A stretch of DNA of 59,172 bases from Candidatus Poribacteria bacterium (GTDB lineage Bacteria; Poribacteria; WGA-4E; WGA-3G): NCBI GenBank assembly GCA_012270865.1, contig JAAXHL010000196.1, forward strand, positions 1-59,172, given 5' to 3'. Below the pieces are notes generated by a model that saw only the letters and a list, made by a program, of their open reading frames with translations, was not told the DNA's origin and ran no database searches. Of the stretch, positions 16,913 through 25,747 are shown piece by piece. The first letter of the stretch is position 1. Each line of letters begins with the position of its first letter. Position numbers and translations under genes: made by a program.

Positions 16913-18109
16913 ATGAAATCTAACGTCTCTCCTTTCAAACGTCCGAAGTTTACGTATTACATTGTGCTTCTCTGTTGTATCATTCAAGCGATACAATTGA
17001 CCAGTGCCGGATGTAGTCATACCAAACCCTACTACCATCCCGATATACCGGACATCGGAAAAAGCGAAAGTAAAATAAGCGGTGTGCTGCGCTACCGTCT
17101 TTTGTTACTCGGTGATGGTGGTGCTCCGAAACCGGAGGAGCCTGTCTTGAAAACCCTCAGTGAATGGGCGCGAAAAGACGCTGCAAAAACGAGTATCGTC
17201 TTTTTAGGGGATAATATGTATCCTGATGGGATGACAGAACAGCGAAAACATGAAGCAGTGACGCGCCTCGGACCGCAAATCTCTGTTATTAAGGATACCG
17301 GTGTCCACGGGTTCTTTATCCCCGGAAACCACGATTGGGCAAGTGGAGAATCGGAAGGATATAATGCGCTTCTTGCACAAGAAAAATTCATCAACGATGC
17401 CCTTGCTGGCGAATCGAATTTCCTACCCTCTGGTGGATTGCCCGGGCCCGTTGCAATCGAGTTGCCGGAAGCCGAGCCTGCCGTCCGGCTTATTGTTCTG
17501 GATACACACTGGTGGCTCCATCAATACGAAAAACCGCAAAAATCACCCGAAACGGTTATAGAAGAACTGATAACACTCTTAGATACAGAATTGCCGGTTA
17601 TCGTTGTCGGACACCATCCCTTGCAAAGTTACGGTCCACACGGCGGTTACTTTGACTGGAAATCCCACTTTTTTGCTGCCAGAGTTGTAAAAAAATGGCT
17701 CTGGATTCCAACCCCGATACTCGGTTCAATGTACGCGTATACAAGGGGATACCTTTACAAACTCGACCAAGACATCGGCAGTGCCCGCAATAAAAATATG
17801 GTCGCACAACTCAACCAAGCATTTTCCACGCGCAAACCGACACATGAAGACACATCACTTTTAATCTATGCCTCTGGACATGAACACTCCCTACAAGTCT
17901 TGAAAGGCGATACTGTTGACTATCTCCTTGTCAGTGGTGCCGCAGCGAGTCGGAAAGTAACAGAAGTATTGTCTGGAGACAACACCTTGTTCGCACATCA
18001 GCATACAGGTTTTATGGCAATTGATTTTTTCACCGATGGGAAGGTTTTATTGCGGGTGGTTGAACCTGAAGGTAAAGGGGTTCTCTTTCACCGGTGGTTG
18101 ATTTTTTAG
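16913..18109 (+). CDS. Exported metallophosphoesterase, probable lipoprotein
   Basis: A 398-aa calcineurin-like phosphoesterase. The N-terminus has a hydrophobic stretch ending LTSAGC, a likely lipobox with Cys34 as the lipidated residue. Metal-binding motifs appear in order: LLGDGGAP, FLGDNMYPDG, GNHDW, VVGHHPLQSYGPHGG and SGHEHSL. The layout is like purple-acid or tartrate-resistant-type phosphatases. A strong terminator follows. Upstream is the sulfatase, so both may free inorganic anions from sugars or polymers. Substrate unknown. Confidence 0.84.
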   Translation: MKSNVSPFKRPKFTYYIVLLCCIIQAIQLTSAGCSHTKPYYHPDIPDIGKSESKISGVLRYRLLLLGDGGAPKPEEPVLKTLSEWARKDAAKTSIVFLGDNMYPDGMTEQRKHEAVTRLGPQISVIKDTGVHGFFIPGNHDWASGESEGYNALLAQEKFINDALAGESNFLPSGGLPGPVAIELPEAEPAVRLIVLDTHWWLHQYEKPQKSPETVIEELITLLDTELPVIVVGHHPLQSYGPHGGYFDWKSHFFAARVVKKWLWIPTPILGSMYAYTRGYLYKLDQDIGSARNKNMVAQLNQAFSTRKPTHEDTSLLIYASGHEHSLQVLKGDTVDYLLVSGAAASRKVTEVLSGDNTLFAHQHTGFMAIDFFTDGKVLLRVVEPEGKGVLFHRWLIF

Positions 18110-18139
18110 CACTTTGAAATCGGATAACACCGTCTCTTC

Positions 18140-18174
18140 CACACCAAAATTCGGGTTTCGTTGGTGTGTTTTCT
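18140..18174 (+). terminator. Rho-independent terminator after the metallophosphoesterase
   Basis: CACACCAA (18140-18147) pairs with TTGGTGTG (18161-18168), followed by TTTTCT. Confidence 0.7.
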
Positions 18175-18323
18175 AAATCGCAATTCGCTGCTAAAAAAAT
18201 CCTTTCGAGAATGCTCTACAAGCCCTCTGCAAAAGATACCCCTCTATTAAAACCCTACAAAAAAAATACAAGGCGTTGTAATAGGTTGATGCGGAACAGT
18301 TTAACTTTTTCCGCCTTACGACG

Positions 18324-18671
18324 CTAATTTTTTGTTTCACGATTTTGGCGGGCGTACTTTAAAAATTCCATATTCCGTAGATGTGGTTCAACCTCCTCCA
18401 ATTCAGAACGAATTTCATGGAGATCTCCAACCATCTGTTTTAAATCCGAATCAACTTGACGATAGGTTTCTTGAGCGGTTTTCGGTGCGTACCCCGATTT
18501 TTTGAGGTAATACGACGTGGCCACCCAGATGCACGCAAGTATAGTAACTGTTGTCGTTCCCATGACGACTGCAATAATAGCGGTAGCCGCAGTCGTAAAC
18601 TTAATAACAAAGAAAAACATCAGTGCGAGGAGAATCGGTAGTAACACCGACTTATCCCTATCCGTTCCCAT
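18324..18671 (-). CDS. Small membrane protein with a C-terminal coiled coil
   Basis: A 115-aa protein. One or two membrane segments lie at about 11-55 (ILLALMFFFVIKFTTAATA and TVTILACIWVATSYYL). A charged helix with heptad character follows (DSDLKQMVGDLHEIRSELEEVEPHL). AGGGAGGAACAG precedes the ATG. It lies 12 bp after the related 78-aa gene and repeats its design, including an ACIWVATSYYLKK match to LGCVWMGTSYVAKK. I do not recognise the family; phage-shock PspB-like proteins have a comparable architecture. A structural or sensor role in the inner membrane is only a guess. Confidence 0.6.
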   Translation of the reverse strand: MGTDRDKSVLLPILLALMFFFVIKFTTAATAIIAVVMGTTTVTILACIWVATSYYLKKSGYAPKTAQETYRQVDSDLKQMVGDLHEIRSELEEVEPHLRNMEFLKYARQNRETKN

Positions 18672-18683
18672 ATCTGTTCCTCC

Positions 18684-18920
18684 CTATGCATCCACACCTT
18701 TGGCAATTTTGATGAGTCGTTTCACTTCCTTTTTCAGAACATCAATTTCTTGTTGAACGTCGTCTACCTTCTGATGGAGTGCTTCTACTTCACGTTGCGA
18801 TGCTCCCTTTTTCAAGCCTTTTTTCTTCGCAACGTAGGATGTGCCCATCCAGACGCATCCGAGCACCGTTATCGCGATACTTCCGAATATAATAGTGATA
18901 ATCAGAACAATTTCACCCAT
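18684..18920 (-). CDS. Small membrane protein with a coiled coil (PspB-like layout)
   Basis: A 78-aa protein: a membrane helix at about 3-24 (VLIITIIFGSIAITVLGCVW), a basic turn (KKKGLKKG), then a heptad-rich helix (VEALHQKVDDVQQEID). The start is the ATG at 18920, because GGAGG sits upstream and overlaps the earlier in-frame ATG at 18935. The layout and size resemble PspB. It is the first gene of a two-gene unit with the 115-aa relative. Between it and the recombinase gene is a TTTTAATAAAAT hairpin-like sequence. Confidence 0.6.
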   Translation of the reverse strand: MGEIVLIITIIFGSIAITVLGCVWMGTSYVAKKKGLKKGASQREVEALHQKVDDVQQEIDVLKKEVKRLIKIAKGVDA

Positions 18921-19015
18921 TTTCAGTGCCTCCAAAGTTTTAATAAAATGTAGTCTTATTTTATTAGAGTCGGCAGAAGAGAAAAAGAGAGTGAAAAAAG
19001 CACACCTAATTTATT

Positions 19016-19783
19016 TTAGACAAATTTCGATATATCTTTCTCATCTGGCAGTTGAATAGGTTGTTCTGATTCGTCTTTCTGAAGGAGTTGTGCGACATCG
19101 TACCCCCTACGGAGCAATTCGATCAAAAGTTCGTCATCTGAGGCATCATTTACCGAACTTAACGTTTTCGTACTTACGTTAAGTTCAGAATGAATTGACA
19201 TCGCCTCTGACGCGTCCCGAACGCTGGCGTAATTTACACCCAAGTACCGCTGGGTTGTTACGACGCTTTTATGCCCTAACATCTCTTGCACGGCATAAAT
19301 ATCGTTCGTCTGCTCATAGAGACGCTGCGCGTACGACTTCCGCAGGGAATGTGTACCAAGCTTCCCATTTAAACCCGCCGCTTCAAACGCCTCCTTTAGG
19401 GCATTGTGCGCTGCTATTCTCGTTACCGACTTCCAGCCTTGTTTGTTCCGTGAAGGAAACAAGGGGCGGGTCGGATTGACACTACCGTACAGCTCCGCAT
19501 GCCAAGCAATAAGATTTTCAATTGCCTGCCTGCCATCTATATTGACAGGCACCGCTCTTGATACCTCGCCACCTTTCACGATGCTCCGGTCAAACAGCAA
19601 ATCCTTGACAGGCTTCCCGTTCTGCCACACATCGTTTACTTTCAAAGCAATCAACTCGCTAATCCGTCCGCCGACGGATACGCCTAACATAAACAAACTC
19701 CGATTCCGAGCAGCAAACGTCCCATCAAAGGACTCCGATATTTTTCGGATTTCGGCATTATCTAATGGTCTTGTGCCTTTCAT
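19016..19783 (-). CDS. Tyrosine recombinase (integrase), catalytic domain only
   Basis: A 255-aa site-specific recombinase. All active-site residues are present: Arg40 (GGRISEL), a beta-hairpin Lys at about 70 (IVKGGE), His145 and Arg148 (HSLRKSY), His171 (LGHKSV) and Tyr180 (TQRYLGV). The N-terminal SAM-like core-binding domain is missing, because the catalytic fold starts at residue 1. A 70-residue acidic tail follows. AAGGAG lies upstream. The ATG is embedded in TTTATTAGATG, which recurs 35 bp upstream. There are no phage genes around. It may be a resident recombinase or a cut-down integrase. Confidence 0.85.
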   Translation of the reverse strand: MKGTRPLDNAEIRKISESFDGTFAARNRSLFMLGVSVGGRISELIALKVNDVWQNGKPVKDLLFDRSIVKGGEVSRAVPVNIDGRQAIENLIAWHAELYGSVNPTRPLFPSRNKQGWKSVTRIAAHNALKEAFEAAGLNGKLGTHSLRKSYAQRLYEQTNDIYAVQEMLGHKSVVTTQRYLGVNYASVRDASEAMSIHSELNVSTKTLSSVNDASDDELLIELLRRGYDVAQLLQKDESEQPIQLPDEKDISKFV

Positions 19784-19826
19784 CTAATAAACTCCTTCGT
19801 ATAAGCTATTACACACATCTAATAAA
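19781..19826. repeat. Direct repeat CATCTAATAAA flanking the recombinase start
   Basis: Copies at 19781-19791 and 19816-19826. A third related sequence, TTTTATTAGA, lies in opposite orientation beyond the other end of the gene (about 18957-18966). They could be recombinase-binding or regulatory sites, but they are short and A+T-rich. Confidence 0.4.
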
Positions 19827-19853
19827 ACGGAATAAAAACTTCATCGGTTACCG

Positions 19854-21272
19854 TTAGAAAGGTGCGGATCTTCTTCCCGTTGAATTCGCACAAAGCTCAC
19901 ACACTAATTGCTCCAAAACGCAGGCATCATCTGCACCACTTGTTTTCAACGCAGTATCGACGACAAGAGTCTTTTCGATTGCATCGACCAACTCATCGAC
20001 TGCAAAAGCGTGGAGCGTTTGAAAGATTTTATACGCGACATACGGATTCTGTTTCAGAATGTTATGCGTAGCCGACTTCGGTAGGAGGTCCATAACTTCT
20101 CCAGCAAGCGGTTGGAAGATATTTTTCGTAAATTCAGCAAACGGCATACGGCTTCGTATCGGTCGAAGCCCCTTTCTATCAGCGATAAGTTTGGCTTGGA
20201 GCGCGAACCGAAAATGACGAGTGATAGCTGCATTCACCACAATAGGTTCTTGATCGTTCGCTAACACCTCGTGAAGGCTCTTTACTGCCTGTCCAACCGA
20301 GCGTTTCCCGATTGCATCCATGAGGTCGAAAATGCTGTCAAACGTATTCTGTGTCACCATATTTCGGACATCTTGTTCGTCAACTTGACGTTTATCGCCA
20401 ACAAAGTTGACGATTTTATTGATCGCTTCAGCGATTGTGTGCATATCGCCGCCGGTTCTTGTCCTGAGTAGATAGAAAGCACGCGGCATTATACGCTTAC
20501 CATACTCATTGAATTTGTCTGAAACCTTCTTATAAAGCGGGTCATCGCCTATAGACGAACTCGCTTCCACCGAATTAAAAGACCGGTAGCGTCCGACAGC
20601 CTCAATGGCTTTAACAACTTGGTTGCGTTCATTTACGGATCCCTGTACTGTAAATATCAGCACACTATGTTCCGGTAGATCACCTTGGAGCCAATTGAGG
20701 AGTACAGCGACATCGCCAGTATCATCAGGCTCCGCAGTGGTGTATGTGTCAAGTTGCTCGGCGATCTGCGGTAAGCGTTCCAAGAAACCACGCTCTTCAT
20801 CCGTGAGTTTTGTGTTTAACTCATCAATGAGCGAATTGACGGCATTTATGTAATTAAAATCATTTTCGACAATCTGATGTGGACGCACCTCTAACAGTTT
20901 TGCCAATGTAGAGATAGATTTTTGAGGATTTGTAGTTTCAATTTTAAATGCGTTTCGGACAATTGTTATCGGTGCTGTGCGTTGCTGAACCTTAAAGAAG
21001 GGCGCGTCTCGGACAACGACGACCCGCCGTTCTGCCATGACGGGATAGAGGTCAACCTGCGTTAAAATTTCTCGAATTGTTATATTTGTATCCTCTAAAA
21101 AAGTGAGATTGAAATCGCGCGTTTCCGGCACAAGTAGGTGGTCAAGCATCTGTTTGAGGGTTCCCTCAATAAGAAAACTCTCCTCGCCACAGAGTAGATA
21201 CACCGGAAACACTTTATTGTCTTGGATCTCTCGGAGGATATTTGGTGGTGGGGTTGCTGGTTTCTGTCTCAT
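19854..21272 (-). CDS. holA: DNA polymerase III subunit delta (HolA)
   Basis: A 472-aa clamp-loader delta subunit, which opens the beta clamp for the replicative polymerase. The N-terminus has VYLLCGEESFLIEGTLKQML and FNLTFLEDTNITIREIL, the usual start of HolA. YPVMAERRVVVVRDAPFFK and VLIFTVQGSVNERNQVVKAI give the AAA-like core. IAEAINKIVNFVGDKRQVDEQDVRNMV and VTQNTFDSIFDLMDAIGKR give the lid and collar. It is about 130 residues longer than E. coli delta because of an insertion between about residues 90 and 190. I start at ATG 21272, which has AAAGGA seven bases upstream; the frame is open to 21458 but the extension is not HolA-like. Confidence 0.85.
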   Translation of the reverse strand: MRQKPATPPPNILREIQDNKVFPVYLLCGEESFLIEGTLKQMLDHLLVPETRDFNLTFLEDTNITIREILTQVDLYPVMAERRVVVVRDAPFFKVQQRTAPITIVRNAFKIETTNPQKSISTLAKLLEVRPHQIVENDFNYINAVNSLIDELNTKLTDEERGFLERLPQIAEQLDTYTTAEPDDTGDVAVLLNWLQGDLPEHSVLIFTVQGSVNERNQVVKAIEAVGRYRSFNSVEASSSIGDDPLYKKVSDKFNEYGKRIMPRAFYLLRTRTGGDMHTIAEAINKIVNFVGDKRQVDEQDVRNMVTQNTFDSIFDLMDAIGKRSVGQAVKSLHEVLANDQEPIVVNAAITRHFRFALQAKLIADRKGLRPIRSRMPFAEFTKNIFQPLAGEVMDLLPKSATHNILKQNPYVAYKIFQTLHAFAVDELVDAIEKTLVVDTALKTSGADDACVLEQLVCELCANSTGRRSAPF

Positions 21273-21568
21273 CAGATAATCCTTTAGGTACATCCGATTT
21301 GAAAATACCTCTTTAGCACACACAAGGGTTGCATTTGCTAAAAAAAACACCTCTGATTTTAAGCGTAGGCGTTGTTCAGGTGTCATCGCTATAGGGGTTA
21401 AGAGCTTGGAGCAGCGGTTTTCTATCTCAGGTGCTGTCTGTATGGGAACGAAGAACACCTAATACCCGCAAACAGCAAACATAGGCACGTGGTGGTGCCA
21501 ACTCCCTATAGTAGTAGATATACGATTATGGCTATTGACTACGACAAACTGCCGCCTGTTGGGATCGC

Positions 21569-21751
21569 TCAGGTAGCACTATTACTAACGGTTCCCTTTT
21601 CGGTACCAGCAGTAGCGAACGCGGAGAAGCGTTTCTTTGTGTCGTGTGTGCCACAACTCGGACATTTCGCAGGTTTGTCGGTATTATGCGAGCGTTCAAG
21701 CACTTCAAACTCAGTGCCACAGTCGTTACAGTGATATTCAAAAATGGGCAT
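21569..21751 (-). CDS. FmdB-family zinc-ribbon protein
   Basis: A 60-aa protein with MPIFEYHCNDCG and KCPSCGTHD. The two CxxC pairs form a zinc ribbon typical of the FmdB/CxxC_CxxC_SSSS family. A short Ser/Thr/Ala tail follows. GAGGAAAACG is just upstream of the ATG. The gene starts 9 bp after the CARDB/toroid gene and is likely co-transcribed with it. The family's biochemical role is not established; regulatory roles have been suggested. Confidence 0.85.
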   Translation of the reverse strand: MPIFEYHCNDCGTEFEVLERSHNTDKPAKCPSCGTHDTKKRFSAFATAGTEKGTVSNSAT

Positions 21752-21760
21752 CGTTTTCCT

Positions 21761-24193
21761 CTAAGCCGTGATAGGGCGAATAATCAACTTTACCTTTGTT
21801 CCTTTCGGTGGAATCACATCGGTATTGACTCGATATGTTCTGTCGTCGGTTCCGGTCGGTAAAGGGTGATTGAAGATGGAATCCGGATCTCGATAGACAG
21901 CGATAATATTATGGAAGAGTTGAGCAGTCCATTGGTTGTTTTTCAGTCTACCGCCGGTGAAAACCCAAGGCGTTTCTTGCATCGGTTGCTCTTTGAAGGC
22001 ATTCCAGAGGAGTTCACGGGCGCTGCGTGAAATGACCTGATCGCTTTGGTTCCACTCTACCCAGATTTCCACAGGTGAGCCTATAGGTGTTCTCGGATCC
22101 CCTTCAACCGAAAGATTCATACCGGCATCCAACTCCAATGCGCCGAGCACCGTAATTATATGAATCGGTTCCGCGTCAACAATCAAAATGCTTTCATGGG
22201 TTTTGCCGAGTTTACCGCACGCGAAGAATTCAATAATCGTATCCGCGCCGACAATATTAATCTCACCCGGTATTGTCACTTCACGTTTACTGGTGTCTAA
22301 AATCACATTTCCCAACTTATAAACATTTTCGCTAATTTGCTCTGGTGCCATTTGGAGTTCCGTCACCGAGGTGGATTGTGGATAAACAGTAATCTTTTCG
22401 GAAGCGGTATTGTCGCTCTTATCTGTATCGTTGATGTCGACGCGCGCCACAAGTTCTATCTCACCATCAGCTGCAGGGACCCAATCCGCTGAGACGACAG
22501 TCTCTTGAAGTTTTGGTGTCCAGAGTACTTCGGTTTCACTGACTTCCTCGTCATCTACATAAAATCTTATATTGAGAATTCCATCAAAAGGTGTTCCGGT
22601 ATTACGTAAGGTTGTGCTAAGTCGAACCGCTTCACCGACACGTGGCGAAGGCGGTGAAAACCGAAGACTTTTTGGTACAATCCCGATATTCGGTTCCGTG
22701 GGACCGGCAAGTGCGTGACTTAAAGTCATAACGGCAAAACAGGTTGCCAAAAAATCGCTTTCTGAGCCGCGCCATCTTCCATCAGGTTCCTGTCTCGCCA
22801 CCATCATCTGTGAGATTTCATCGTACCAATTATAGCCAGCAAACGTGTCTAAAGTCGGCGGAATGTCAGAGAACCGTTGTAGCGAGAGCAGGTAATAGTA
22901 GAGCCATGAATTAGAGCCGGGGTTTCGGGTTAACGTCCAATGCCTTTTTATCCATGCGGTGCCTTTTTGGATCTGCGGATCATCGACCGAGACCCCACAC
23001 GCGCGAAGTGCCCAGAGTCCGGTTGCTGTCATACTGCCGTAGACCCCGATCGCCCAAGGTGAACCATCATCAACCAAATTATAGAGCCATCCACCGGTTT
23101 CGGTTTGGTTTCGGCGAATCCACTGCTCGGCACGTGCCCATGTATCCGCTGGAATATTGAGTCCCCACTGCTTCCCGGCATAAAGCGCGTAGATAACCAT
23201 ATTCATGTGCGCGCCATCGGCAGTGAAACCGTATCCCCAACCACCATCGTCCCTCGGATCAGCGAAATCGTCATCTTCAACAGGAAGCTGCTTTTCGATT
23301 AATCGGTTTATCGCAAATTGCGCACGTTCCCTATACGCCTCGTCTTGGATCGTTACCAAAACAGGCACAATTACTGCATATTGGTAAACAGCGAACTCGT
23401 TCCAATCCTGTGACAATAGAAATTCCACACCGTTTTTAACAGAGGAGTGCGAAGGCGCATGTCCCGTTGCGAGCAAGGCTTGTAAGGCGAGTGCTGTCTC
23501 TTGGGTCTGATCTTCACCGAAATTCCAGACGGCATCTGGCTCGAAATTTTCAGCCAACCCTTCCAGACTCGCTTGGCACGTAATACAGATTAGGATCAGT
23601 TGATTTTCAGTGCCACATTGCAGACAGGTTCGGCTATGTCTTCCCTGTTGTGCTTTTATCCAATTGACACCGTTCGTTACTGCGTTCTGGATCTGCTCGG
23701 ACGTGACAGGTGGGAACGTCCGGGCTTGTGCGACAATCGTTGTATGGACAATATTATTGCTTTCATCTGCTTCTTCAATATATTTAGCATCTCTGGGATT
23801 AACGACAGCGTAAATTTCTGTCGTGCCGGGAGGTGGTTGCCAACGTGTTTCTACCGATTGCGTCTCTCCGTGTTTCAACTCCAAAATTACATCCTTACAG
23901 ACGATTTGGAGCGGTTTTGTTGCTGGATCTCCTTCGTAAAGGTCAACGACGAGATCCTCGTTCATCGTTGGTGTCGCGTCCCCAATATTTTTCACTTTAA
24001 CCGAGATCGTAATCTCTTCACCTTCAACGGGTGTCGGGTTAGAAAAGGTAATACTATTAGCATCAACCTGAAAATCTGGTAGCTGCGCGAATCCGGTTGT
24101 GGCAAACAATCCGATAAAAAACATTCCGACCCCGAATTTTAACAGGAGGAACTGAAAACCTTTAGGCTGTGTTGATGAGGAATATCCAATCAT
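21761..24193 (-). CDS. Exported CARDB - alpha-toroid (squalene-cyclase repeat) - CARDB protein
   Basis: A protein of about 810 aa. After a signal peptide ending near TTGFAQ, a CARDB domain covers about 43-160. Then a series of alpha/alpha-toroid repeats covers about 168-515 (NGVNWIKAQQ, ALALQALLATG, AEQWIRRNQTETGGWLYN, GRWRGSESDFLATCFAVMTL). These are like prenyltransferase/squalene-oxidase repeats but lack the DXDD of cyclases. A zinc-knuckle insert (Cys194, 197, 207, 210) interrupts the first toroid repeat. A second CARDB domain covers about 520-635 and an unrecognised C-terminal domain follows. I use ATG 24193, preceded by GAGG. It lies 87 bp downstream of the propeller gene. Probably a cell-surface binding or protease-inhibitor-like protein. 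Confidence 0.72.
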   Translation of the reverse strand: MIGYSSSTQPKGFQFLLLKFGVGMFFIGLFATTGFAQLPDFQVDANSITFSNPTPVEGEEITISVKVKNIGDATPTMNEDLVVDLYEGDPATKPLQIVCKDVILELKHGETQSVETRWQPPPGTTEIYAVVNPRDAKYIEEADESNNIVHTTIVAQARTFPPVTSEQIQNAVTNGVNWIKAQQGRHSRTCLQCGTENQLILICITCQASLEGLAENFEPDAVWNFGEDQTQETALALQALLATGHAPSHSSVKNGVEFLLSQDWNEFAVYQYAVIVPVLVTIQDEAYRERAQFAINRLIEKQLPVEDDDFADPRDDGGWGYGFTADGAHMNMVIYALYAGKQWGLNIPADTWARAEQWIRRNQTETGGWLYNLVDDGSPWAIGVYGSMTATGLWALRACGVSVDDPQIQKGTAWIKRHWTLTRNPGSNSWLYYYLLSLQRFSDIPPTLDTFAGYNWYDEISQMMVARQEPDGRWRGSESDFLATCFAVMTLSHALAGPTEPNIGIVPKSLRFSPPSPRVGEAVRLSTTLRNTGTPFDGILNIRFYVDDEEVSETEVLWTPKLQETVVSADWVPAADGEIELVARVDINDTDKSDNTASEKITVYPQSTSVTELQMAPEQISENVYKLGNVILDTSKREVTIPGEINIVGADTIIEFFACGKLGKTHESILIVDAEPIHIITVLGALELDAGMNLSVEGDPRTPIGSPVEIWVEWNQSDQVISRSARELLWNAFKEQPMQETPWVFTGGRLKNNQWTAQLFHNIIAVYRDPDSIFNHPLPTGTDDRTYRVNTDVIPPKGTKVKLIIRPITA

Positions 24194-24280
24194 AGTGTGC
24201 CTCACATTTATGTATCAGAAAAGTTAGAGCCATACCCGCGAGTGCTACCAGCTCCGTATTATGTTTTTAACCGTCCTGAA

Positions 24281-25237
24281 TTAATTTCCTTCCCAATACC
24301 CGACCGAAACGGAGGACGGTTGCGGAATAGGATTCCCGAACAGTTTCGTTCCGTTTGTAGCATACTTACTGACTTCACCTGTGAACGTTTCACCGAGCAG
24401 GTCTGCGACCCAAATACCGTTATCTGCAGGTGATAGACTGATCCCGACAACAGCCATGCCAACAGGGAATTCATTCATCTTCGTTCCGTCTGCTGATAAG
24501 TTCAACAGCATTGACTGTCCTGAAACGACCCATACGCTGCCATCCTTAGGATTGACGCGCGGGGAAGTCGGACTCGGTATTTCAAGTTTTACGAGTTGTT
24601 GACCGGTTGGTGAAATCCGAATGAGTGAGCTAAATTGACTATCAGCGACCCATGCGTTTCCGTCATAATCAACGGTTACACCGCCCTTCGGTTCTTGCAT
24701 CGTTGGACCGGTTGCGATTTGCGTGCCGTTTGCATCGTAACGATTGATGGGACCGCGGGCATCCGCTACCCAGATACTGCCATCTTTCGGATTCACAGCC
24801 ACATTGAATCTACCCGTTTCCACGTTGGGATTACCTCCCTGTGGGATTACCTGCGCGAGAATTTCGGTGCCATCGCTTGACAATTTCGACACCCCGTCCA
24901 GCCATGCCACCCATACGGTACCATCCGCGGGGTTCACAGAGATCATATTTGGACGTTTAATATTGGGGGCTTGCGTGAACTCCCCAGTGGACTGATCAAA
25001 CCTGAAGACAGCATCTGATGCCGAAATCGCAATCCAAGCAACACCATTGGTAGGGTTGACCTCTGCAGCACTTGCTTGTGTTAGATTCGGGATGACCGTC
25101 GGATCAGCGTTGCCATTCGCATGTAATTTGTAAACCGTATCGCCACCACTGATAACCCAACATTCACCATTATATTGTCCGTAACTGGTAGCGACACACA
25201 TCACAAAGAGCATCCCTACCCAAAACAATTTTTTCAT
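24281..25237 (-). CDS. Exported NHL/Vgb-like beta-propeller protein
   Basis: A 318-aa protein with a signal peptide (MKKLFWVGMLFVMCVATSYG) and seven or so blades. Each blade carries a NPxxGxVWVA.....V.R.D..G pattern (VNPTNGVAWIAI, VNPADGTVWVAW, VNPKDGSIWVAD, VDYDGNAWVAD, VNPKDGSVWVVS, LSPADNGIWVAD). The fold is like NHL or virginiamycin-B-lyase propellers, but I see no catalytic signature. TAGGAG precedes the ATG. It is the first gene of the leftward set with the CARDB/toroid and FmdB genes, so it may bind the same partner outside the cell. Confidence 0.75.
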   Translation of the reverse strand: MKKLFWVGMLFVMCVATSYGQYNGECWVISGGDTVYKLHANGNADPTVIPNLTQASAAEVNPTNGVAWIAISASDAVFRFDQSTGEFTQAPNIKRPNMISVNPADGTVWVAWLDGVSKLSSDGTEILAQVIPQGGNPNVETGRFNVAVNPKDGSIWVADARGPINRYDANGTQIATGPTMQEPKGGVTVDYDGNAWVADSQFSSLIRISPTGQQLVKLEIPSPTSPRVNPKDGSVWVVSGQSMLLNLSADGTKMNEFPVGMAVVGISLSPADNGIWVADLLGETFTGEVSKYATNGTKLFGNPIPQPSSVSVGYWEGN

Positions 25238-25501
25238 TGTATATCTCCTATTTTGTCCTATACTTTAACTGACTTAGAGCTTATGGAATGGAGTCCATAT
25301 TTTAAATGTTAGCATATTTCGGTGGAATTTTCAAGAAATTTTGTATGCTTCCCATAGGTATTGCGTTATCAGTCGTCAGTAATCAACAGGAGAAATTTCA
25401 AGCCTCGCCAACAAAATCTGGTATCACACCTACGGAAAAGAATTTTTCGAGAACATCGGGATTACCAGAGAACAATACTAATCACTAAGACTATGTAGCA
25501 A

Positions 25502-25606
25502 GTTTCGTGCCGATTTGGAAGATACTGCGATGATAGGCGGTTTTGCAGAACCGTCATAAAGTCTTGCACAAAATCGGGCATACTTTAGTTTCAAGTTGCA
25601 CGAAAC
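25502..25606. repeat. Nested inverted repeat, possible structured element
   Basis: GTTTCGTGC (25502-25510) pairs exactly with GCACGAAAC (25598-25606). CGATTT (25511-25516) pairs with AAATCG (25571-25576). A central hairpin GGTTTTGCAGAACC is at 25539-25552. It lies upstream of the -35 box of the efflux promoter. Confidence 0.5.
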
Positions 25607-25640
25607 AGGGCAATGGTTCCGAAGTCTACACCATTTTTTC

Positions 25641-25669
25641 TTGAATTTTTCGGAAAAATTCTGTATACT
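25641..25669 (+). promoter_or_regulatory. Sigma70-like promoter of the metal-efflux operon
   Basis: TTGAAT (25641-25646), a 17-bp spacer and TATACT (25664-25669). The spacer is itself a small palindrome (ttttcggaaaaa), where a regulator could bind. Confidence 0.6.
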
Positions 25670-25747
25670 TATTGAATATCTGAACTTCACTGTAAGGTGA
25701 TTGACCTTGCAGTTCCATACTATTTTTCAAAGATCTGGAAAATCGTA

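Larger units (their letters stand above)
25238..25747. other. Regulatory intergenic region before the metal-efflux operon
   Basis: It carries a structured inverted repeat (25502-25606) and the promoter at 25641-25669. No coding sequence is supported. Confidence 0.6.

Noticed and set aside
18324..21272. Prophage or integron around the tyrosine recombinase
   Set aside because: Neighbours are holA and small membrane genes. There are no phage structural genes, no attC-like sites and no tRNA next to the gene.
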